NCBI GenBank assembly: GCA_040005915.1
Contig: JBDTYA010000132.1
Coordinates: forward strand, 1-23,478
Length of the DNA: 23,478 nt
Reading direction: 5' to 3'
DNA from: JAENVT01 sp040005915
GTDB taxonomy: Bacteria; Actinomycetota; Acidimicrobiia; Acidimicrobiales; Ilumatobacteraceae
Shown here: positions 15,797 through 21,350 of the stretch, piece by piece
How positions within the stretch are numbered: the stretch's first letter is position 1
How the letters are laid out: each line of letters begins with the position of its first letter
The notes under the pieces: model-generated
Told to the model about the DNA's origin: nothing
The model's database searches: none
The model's input: the letters and a program-made list of their open reading frames with translations, nothing else
Made by a program: the position numbers and the translations under genes

Positions 15797-15815
15797 CGGC
15801 GCATTGTGATCTGAT
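15786..15815 (+). promoter_or_regulatory. Candidate promoter of the second SDR gene
   Basis: TTGTTC (15786-15791), 18 bases, then TCTGAT (15810-15815) repeats the spacing and -10 of the promoter at 7370-7399, including GTGATCTGATC. GGAGGGG (15848-15854) is the ribosome site before the ATG at 15858. The -35 overlaps the first codons of the divergent lactonase gene. On the minus strand, CACAAT (complement of 15803-15808) is a weak -10 candidate for that gene. Confidence 0.35.
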
Positions 15816-15857
15816 CTGGCGTCGAGCTCAAATCGGGCCGCCGCTGCGGAGGGGTAC

Positions 15858-16631
15858 ATGGCTGACTACACGACACTCGACGGTGAGATCGCGATCGTCA
15901 CCGGCGGGGCCCGCGGCATCGGTCGAGCGATCGTCGAGGTGTTCGTCAAGCACGGCGCATCGGTCGTGTTCTGCGACCTCGATCCGGACCTCGGTCACGC
16001 GGTCGAGGAGGAGGTCGGCGATCGGGTCAGGTTCGTTCGAGCCGACGTCGGCCTCGAAGCCGACATCGCCGCAGTGGCCGAGAGCTGCTCGAGCACGTTC
16101 GGCCCGGCGACCGTGTTGGTGAACAACGCCGGCGTCAATGCCAATTTCGATGCGACGACGATGACCGGCGACGAGTGGGACCGCTTCATGGGCGTCGACC
16201 TGAAGTCGGCATGGCTCGGGGCCAAGTACGTACTGCCGCACATGCGCGACGTCGGTCGGGGGGCGATCGTCAACGTTGCCTCGATGCACGCTCTCGCCAC
16301 ACTGGAGGGCTTCTTCCCATACGCCGCCGCCAAATCGGGTCTCGTCGGCATGACCCGCAGCCTGGCCCTCGACTGGGGCCCGCACGGCATCCGCGTCAAC
16401 GCCGTGGCACCCGGTTACATCCGCACCCGATTGGTGCAGGACAGCATCGATCGCAATCCCGATCCCGATGCTGCCGAGCAGTCGATGGTCCGCGGCATCG
16501 CGCTCCGTCGTATCGGCGAGCCGGTCGAGATCGCCAACGTCATCCGCTTCCTCGCTTCGGACGAGGCCAGCTACGTCAGCGGAACGACCATCCACATCGA
16601 CGGCGGTGTCACGGCGCGACGCTCCGGCTGA
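15858..16631 (+). CDS. SDR family oxidoreductase (sugar dehydrogenase-like)
   Basis: A 257-residue classical short-chain dehydrogenase. It has TGGARGIG (15-22), Asp40 after the second strand (NAD preference), NNAG (89-92), Ser142, Tyr155 and Lys159 (YAAAK), and the ending FLASDEASYVSGTTIHIDGG typical of glucose or galactose 1-dehydrogenase-like SDRs. The ATG follows a GGAGGGG ribosome site. It is transcribed away from the lactonase gene, and a sugar 1-dehydrogenase making the lactone that the lactonase opens would fit. It differs clearly from the SDR at 12109, so the two probably act on different hydroxyls or substrates. Confidence 0.93.
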   Translation: MADYTTLDGEIAIVTGGARGIGRAIVEVFVKHGASVVFCDLDPDLGHAVEEEVGDRVRFVRADVGLEADIAAVAESCSSTFGPATVLVNNAGVNANFDATTMTGDEWDRFMGVDLKSAWLGAKYVLPHMRDVGRGAIVNVASMHALATLEGFFPYAAAKSGLVGMTRSLALDWGPHGIRVNAVAPGYIRTRLVQDSIDRNPDPDAAEQSMVRGIALRRIGEPVEIANVIRFLASDEASYVSGTTIHIDGGVTARRSG

Positions 16632-16679
16632 CAGGCCGATCGCCCGGGTCGAAAGTTTGTTTCATTCGCCATGAGGGCG

Positions 16680-16732
16680 GGTAGCGGCCAGTCGGTGGAC
16701 TGAACGACGCACCACCCAATGGGTCCGCTACC
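16680..16732. terminator. Nested inverted repeat between convergent genes, possible bidirectional terminator
   Basis: GGTAGCGG (16680-16687) pairs with CCGCTACC (16725-16732), with an inner GGTGG (16694-16698) and CCACC (16712-16716). The right arm includes the TAG stop of the S-component gene. No T-tract follows on either strand, so this is at most a weak or factor-assisted terminator. Confidence 0.3.
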
Positions 16733-17567
16733 GCACCGGGTCAGTCGATCCCGCGGGCCCGAACGCCACCTCGGGATGAAACGCGACACGCCGTCGTGCC
16801 CGCCGCAACGCAGCGAGCACCGAGGTGCCCAGCGTCGCGATCGCGATGACGGTGGTGATGGCCCGACCGGTGTCCCAACCGAGGGTCGACGTCGCGAACG
16901 TGAACAGCAAGAACCGATGGAGGTTCGACGCGACTGAGTCACCGGGCACGAACTGCAGACCCGGCTCGGCACCGGCCCCGATGAACGTGCCGAGGCTGAA
17001 CGGCCAGAACCACATGTTGAGCAGGAACCCGAACACGTAGGCCGAGACTGCACCGTAGGTCGCGAGCAGCGCGATCTCGGCACGTCCACGGCACTGCGGA
17101 AGTAGGCCGGCGCCGAGCCCGACCCACGATGCCGCGAGCATCTGGAACGGCAACCACGGGCCGACGCCGCCGGTCAGCAGGGCCGACGCGAACATCGTCG
17201 TCGAACCCAGCACGAATCCGAATCCGGGGCCGTACACGCGGCCGGCGAGGATCAGCAGGAAGAACACTGTCTCGATGCCCGCAGTGCCGGTGCCGAGTGG
17301 CCGAAGTGCGGCACCGACCCCCGACAACAGGCCCAACATGGCGATGGCCTTCACGTCGAGTCCGCCGCTGCTCATCTCGGCGAGCACCACCGCGATGATC
17401 AACGGCAGGATCAACACGAAGATGAATGGCGCTTCGGCGTTGTGCGCCGTGCCGGCCCGTGGGCTCGTCAACAACGGCCACAGGAACATCGCCAGGCCGG
17501 CGACCGATCCGATCGTCAACACCAGCCATGTACGGGGACGGACGACGACCGGCGGCAACGACCTCAT
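16728..17567 (-). CDS. ECF transporter substrate-binding S component
   Basis: A 279-residue integral membrane protein with about six to seven hydrophobic segments. The block from residue 113 (GPGFGF) through SALLTGGVGPWLPFQM is, as I recall, the hallmark of an actinobacterial ECF S-component family; its small-residue helices contact the EcfT subunit. It starts with ATG in an ATGA overlap with the ATPase gene and ends the operon. S components bind the vitamin or metal directly, so this gene sets specificity. The substrate is not readable from sequence. Cobalamin or another large vitamin is suggested only by the extracellular partners encoded upstream. The short Arg-rich C-terminal tail is cytoplasmic. 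Confidence 0.85.
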   Translation of the reverse strand: MRSLPPVVVRPRTWLVLTIGSVAGLAMFLWPLLTSPRAGTAHNAEAPFIFVLILPLIIAVVLAEMSSGGLDVKAIAMLGLLSGVGAALRPLGTGTAGIETVFFLLILAGRVYGPGFGFVLGSTTMFASALLTGGVGPWLPFQMLAASWVGLGAGLLPQCRGRAEIALLATYGAVSAYVFGFLLNMWFWPFSLGTFIGAGAEPGLQFVPGDSVASNLHRFLLFTFATSTLGWDTGRAITTVIAIATLGTSVLAALRRARRRVAFHPEVAFGPAGSTDPVR

Positions 17568-19183
17568 CGCGCTTGCTCGGTCGCCAGTGCTGCCGCGACC
17601 TGGGCGACGGTCAGCCACCGCGCCGGGCGCATGACCTTGGCAACCTGCGGCGCGAAGATCGGTGAAGCGACCACCACGTCTGCTGTGGCGCCGTCGGCGA
17701 CGATCTCACCCTCCGCCAACACCACCACTCGATCAGCGACGTTGGCGACGAACTCGACATCATGGGTCGCGACCACGACGGCCCGGCCTTGCGCGGCGAG
17801 GTCTTTGACGATGCCGCCGAAGCGGACCTTCGCGGCCTCGTCGAGGCCGCGCGTCGGTTCGTCGAGCATGATGATCCCGGGCGTGGCGCACAGTTGCACC
17901 GACAAGGCGAGCGCCAGCCTCTGTCCTTCCGAGAGGTCGCGGGGATGGGCCCGGTCGGAGATGCCCGGCACGATCCGGTCGAGGATGGCCCGGCAGGCGC
18001 CCGACGGCAGGTCGCTCTCGCCGTCGGCAAGGTCACACTCGCCGGCAACGGTCGAGAGGTAGAGCAGGTCGCCGGGTGACTGCGGAACCAACCCGACGCG
18101 CGTCCTGGCTTGCGCCGGCGACAACCCGGCTGGATCGCTTCCATCGGCCAGCCTGACGGTGCCGCCGTGCCGCGGGCCGGAACCCTGGAGCGCCCACAGC
18201 AGAGATGTCTTGCCGGATCCGTTGCGACCCATCAAGGCCACGACCTGGCCGGCATGGAGATCGAGGTCGACGTTGGCGACCGCGACCACTTCGCCGTACC
18301 GCACGACGAGCTTGCGAGCTCGAAGGGCGACGACCGGTTCGTACTGCGGCGGTGCCGCCTGCGCGTCTCGACCGTCGAGCCGGACCCGGAGATCGTCGCT
18401 GCGACGGCGGGCGTCGCGGACCGACAGTGGCAGCGGATCCCAACCGACTGCCTGGCCGAGCCGGACGACCGGTGGTGCGACGTCGCTGACGTCCATCATC
18501 TCGACCGGCGTTCCCGAGGTGACGCTGCCCGTCGCATCGACGACGACGACCATGTCGGCGTATTCGATGACCCGTTCGAGACGATGCTCGGCCAGGACGA
18601 CAGTGACGCCGAGGTCGTGCACCAGCCGGGTCAAGGCCGCGAGCACATCCTCGGCGGCGGCGGGATCGAGTGCGGATGTCGGTTCGTCGAGCACCAGCAC
18701 GCGTGGGTGGGCGGTCAGCACGGAGCCGATGGCCACCCGCTGCTGCTGGCCGCCCGACAGCGAACGCACCGACCGGCGCCGGAGATCGGCGATGCCCAGC
18801 AGGTCGAGTGTCTCCTCGACACGCTTGCGCATGACGGCAGCGGGCACGGCCAACTGCTCCATGCCGTACGCCAGTTCCTCCTCCACGGTGTCGGTCACGA
18901 ATCCGTTCACCGGGTCCTGCATGACGACCCCGACGACGCCGGCCAGTTCGCGCGGCGGATGCGTGCGCGTGTCGAGGCCGGCGACTGTGACGCGCCCCGC
19001 CAACACACCGCCGGTGAAGTGCGGGACGAGGCCGTTGATCGCGCCGAGCAGGGTCGACTTGCCCACGCCTGTGCGACCGACGACGAGGCACAGTTCGCCC
19101 TCGGGGATGTGCAGCGACACGTCGCGCAGCGCGGGGATCGAGGCATCGGGGTAGGTGACCGTGACGGCGTCGAAGTCGATCAC
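17564..19183 (-). CDS. ECF transporter ATPase, two ATP-binding domains fused (EcfA-EcfA')
   Basis: A 539-residue tandem ABC ATPase that powers the importer. Domain 1 has Walker A GRTGVGKST (36-44), Gln89, LSGGQ (142-146), Walker B LVLDEP (163-168) and His200. Domain 2 has Walker A GRNGSGKTS (319-327), Gln368, a variant signature LSEGQ (417-421), DEP (441-443) and His474 (VATHD). All catalytic residues are present in both halves. A linker of about 70 residues (215-285) separates them. GTG start with a 4-base overlap with the EcfT stop. The fused form replaces the separate EcfA1/EcfA2 pair of Firmicutes and, with an operon-encoded T and S subunit, suggests a dedicated (group I) ECF transporter. 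Confidence 0.93.
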   Translation of the reverse strand: MIDFDAVTVTYPDASIPALRDVSLHIPEGELCLVVGRTGVGKSTLLGAINGLVPHFTGGVLAGRVTVAGLDTRTHPPRELAGVVGVVMQDPVNGFVTDTVEEELAYGMEQLAVPAAVMRKRVEETLDLLGIADLRRRSVRSLSGGQQQRVAIGSVLTAHPRVLVLDEPTSALDPAAAEDVLAALTRLVHDLGVTVVLAEHRLERVIEYADMVVVVDATGSVTSGTPVEMMDVSDVAPPVVRLGQAVGWDPLPLSVRDARRRSDDLRVRLDGRDAQAAPPQYEPVVALRARKLVVRYGEVVAVANVDLDLHAGQVVALMGRNGSGKTSLLWALQGSGPRHGGTVRLADGSDPAGLSPAQARTRVGLVPQSPGDLLYLSTVAGECDLADGESDLPSGACRAILDRIVPGISDRAHPRDLSEGQRLALALSVQLCATPGIIMLDEPTRGLDEAAKVRFGGIVKDLAAQGRAVVVATHDVEFVANVADRVVVLAEGEIVADGATADVVVASPIFAPQVAKVMRPARWLTVAQVAAALATEQAR

Positions 19184-20295
19184 GGTGCCACCGCCACGTC
19201 GCGGGCGATGCTGGCAGCCTCGCGGACGAAGACCGGTGGCGCGAGCACCGCTGGCAACACGCCGATCAACGCCGCGATGGCGGGCAGCACACCGAGCATC
19301 GGCCAGCGCAACGGTTGCAACGTCGGGTACAGGTTGTCGGGATCGACGCTGCTGGCCACGAACATGGCTGCAGCGGCCGCGATGCCACAGGCGACGACCA
19401 TCCACTCGGCCGCGCCCCACCGATCGGGCCGGTAGACGCTGCGGCGTACGCGCCGGCCACCGACGCGGATCCCGACTACGGCGACGAGACAACCTGCAGC
19501 GAGCACCGGTGCGCCGAGAGCGCGCGGTGTGGTGCCGTCCAGCACTCCGTACGTGCCGACGCACACCCCCACCACGCCGCCCAACACCAACGCCGCAGTC
19601 ACCCATCGGGTGCCGCGCGACTGTTCGGAACGACGCCCGTAGCCGCGCGAATCCATCGCCGCGGCGAGCACCAGCGATCGGTCCAGCGCGTCCTCGAGCA
19701 CCGGGATCAGCACGCCACGCACGACACCTTTGCGACCGCCGACCGAGCCCCTCAACTTGCGGGCCCTGCGGATCCGCTGCCCGCTCTCGATCAGTTGCGG
19801 TGCCACCGTCAACGCGACGGTCACCGCTACGCCCATCTCGTGCAACGCAGCGGGCAGCGACTTCAGCAGGCGCTTTGGATCGGCCAGAACGTTGGCTGCG
19901 CCGAGGCACAGCAACAGCGTCGCCAGGCGGACGCCGTCGTACAGAGCAGCGAGCATCCCCTGCAGGCTGACCGGCCCGCCGATGCGGATGCCTGCGGCGG
20001 CGTGAGGGAGGCGGAGCTCGGGCAGCGTGAAGAGCACGGTGGTGCCGTACTGCCCGTCGAGCAGGACCCTGAACACCACCCGGAACGCCAGGATCAGCAG
20101 GCCGAGTTTGAGATACGTGCTGAAGCCGCGCGCCCATGGGGCGTCGGTGCGGCGGAACGACACGACACATCCGACGACCGCGGCGAACACCACGAGGGTG
20201 ATCGGGTTGGTCGTACGCGATGCCGCTGTGGCCATGCCGAGGGCCCACAGCCACCAGGCGCCCGGGTGCAGCGGTCGCGGCAGCCGATGGGTCAC
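19180..20295 (-). CDS. ecfT: ECF transporter transmembrane T component
   Basis: A 371-residue membrane protein that couples the ATPases to the S component. The two coupling-helix signatures are visible: RRARKLRG (176-183) and AMDSRGYG (213-220), counterparts of the usual x-R-x-x-R-G and A-x-x-x-R-G motifs. About five hydrophobic segments precede or surround them, and a longer than usual C-terminal part adds three to four more. GTG at 20295 is chosen because it overlaps the upstream stop as GTGA, like the other junctions of this operon; an ATG ten codons earlier is possible. Confidence 0.9.
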   Translation of the reverse strand: MTHRLPRPLHPGAWWLWALGMATAASRTTNPITLVVFAAVVGCVVSFRRTDAPWARGFSTYLKLGLLILAFRVVFRVLLDGQYGTTVLFTLPELRLPHAAAGIRIGGPVSLQGMLAALYDGVRLATLLLCLGAANVLADPKRLLKSLPAALHEMGVAVTVALTVAPQLIESGQRIRRARKLRGSVGGRKGVVRGVLIPVLEDALDRSLVLAAAMDSRGYGRRSEQSRGTRWVTAALVLGGVVGVCVGTYGVLDGTTPRALGAPVLAAGCLVAVVGIRVGGRRVRRSVYRPDRWGAAEWMVVACGIAAAAAMFVASSVDPDNLYPTLQPLRWPMLGVLPAIAALIGVLPAVLAPPVFVREAASIARDVAVAP

Positions 20296-21350
20296 GGCAG
20301 CATCCGTCGACGTCGGGCCGCCCATGTACCGGCCCCGATCAACCCTGCGGCGACGGCGATCCCGATCACCGTTGCGGCGCCGAACCCGCTGCCACCGCGT
20401 CCATCGTCGCCGAGGTCGACGGTGCCGCGTGCGACCGTTGTCTCGCCGGTCGGATCGGGTGTGCCGACAGGTGTCGTCGACGCAGCGAGCGCACCGATGT
20501 CGTCACCGGCCGAGGTCGACGACGCTGCGGCGATGCTGCCACCGATCACCGGTGACGTGGTCGAAGACGCCACCGACACGCCGCGGGCAGTCGAGGTCGA
20601 CGTGACCGCCGACGGGTTCGCCGGCGCTGGTTCCGTCGTCGGCTGAGGGGCGACCGGAGTCGTCGGCGGTGGCACGGCCGGCGGCTTCGCCGTGGCGGTG
20701 GGGGTCGGAGGCGCTGTCGTGGTCGGTGTCGTGGTCGCGGTCGGTGTCGTGGTCGGTGTCGGTGTCGGTGTCGGCGTCGTCGTGGGTGTCGGTGGTGGGT
20801 TTGCCGCGGCACGGCAGTCGGAGCGGTTGAGCGGATTCGGGGCTTGCCCGTCGATCGGGGCCGGCGGGGCGAACCGTGGCGGCGGTATGGCCGCAGATGC
20901 CTTGTCGAGCGAGAACGACCAACCCTCGACCGTGCCCGGTGGCGGCGTGCGGCTTCCCGCGCCAATATCGCTGTAACACCACTGCCCGCCTCTCGGCGCC
21001 AACCAATACCCCCAGAACGCATTGAGGGGCGGCGCGTTGATGCAGCTCTCCGTATCGGTCCCCGGCTTGCCCGCGATGCGGCAGATCAACCCCGGAAAGC
21101 GGCGCGCCGATTCCCACGTGACGGCGGCCTGGTCGAGGGCATTCAGCCCGGAGGTGACGGCGCCAGGGACACAACGCACATTCGCCGGGCTATCGGGGAC
21201 GAGCTCCTGGAAGTCGATCACGACGGTGATGCCGATGTTGTCGGTGCACGGCCCGTCGTACCAGCTCGCCGACTGCGCCGGCGTCATCGCAACAGGCACC
21301 GAAATGCCGATCGCGACGAGCGCCAACGCAGCGGCGAGCCGACGAATCAC
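20292..21350 (-). CDS. Secreted, membrane-anchored protein with small beta-domain and Pro/Thr stalk (SCO2322-like)
   Basis: A 352-residue exported protein. Signal peptide about 1-28 (VIRRLAAALALVAIG, ending TPAQSA). The globular part, 31-150, has TVVIDFQEL, a GLNALDQAAVTWE helix, then FWGYWLAPRGGQW and GTVEGWSFS. This order resembles DUF4430, the C-terminal beta-domain of transcobalamin and intrinsic factor, and I recall actinobacterial homologues named after SCO2322. Five Cys (35, 60, 90, 103, 125) may form disulfides. A Pro/Thr-rich stalk (about 183-245), a Ser/Thr-rich linker and a C-terminal membrane helix (322-345) with Arg-rich tail anchor it outside the membrane. It lies between the toroid protein and EcfT with 4-base overlaps on both sides, so it probably presents ligand to the importer. 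Function not proven. Confidence 0.85.
   Translation of the reverse strand: MIRRLAAALALVAIGISVPVAMTPAQSASWYDGPCTDNIGITVVIDFQELVPDSPANVRCVPGAVTSGLNALDQAAVTWESARRFPGLICRIAGKPGTDTESCINAPPLNAFWGYWLAPRGGQWCYSDIGAGSRTPPPGTVEGWSFSLDKASAAIPPPRFAPPAPIDGQAPNPLNRSDCRAAANPPPTPTTTPTPTPTPTTTPTATTTPTTTAPPTPTATAKPPAVPPPTTPVAPQPTTEPAPANPSAVTSTSTARGVSVASSTTSPVIGGSIAAASSTSAGDDIGALAASTTPVGTPDPTGETTVARGTVDLGDDGRGGSGFGAATVIGIAVAAGLIGAGTWAARRRRMLP
20622..20804 (-). repeat. Low-complexity Pro/Thr stalk-coding segment
   Basis: On the plus strand this reads as repeated GGTGTC-type units (clearest at 20720-20790); on the coding strand it gives alternating Pro and Thr codons (TPTPTPTPTTTPTATTTPTT). It codes for the extended, probably glycosylated, stalk of the anchored protein and is likely to vary in length between strains by slippage. 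Confidence 0.85.

Noticed and set aside
15797..15859. Extended N-terminus (21 residues) for the lactonase from an ATG at 15859
   Set aside because: It would cross the whole divergent promoter gap and the ribosome site of the second SDR, and the family fold starts just after the internal ATG.
16632..16727. Looked for a cobalamin or other riboswitch near the ECF genes
   Set aside because: This gap is at the 3' end of the operon, and no B12-box-like sequence was recognised. The operon's 5' region lies outside the window, so absence cannot be judged.
20700..20800. Short-period GGTGTC-type repeats, considered as a CRISPR or regulatory repeat array
   Set aside because: Units are about six bases with no spacers and encode the Pro/Thr stalk on the minus strand.
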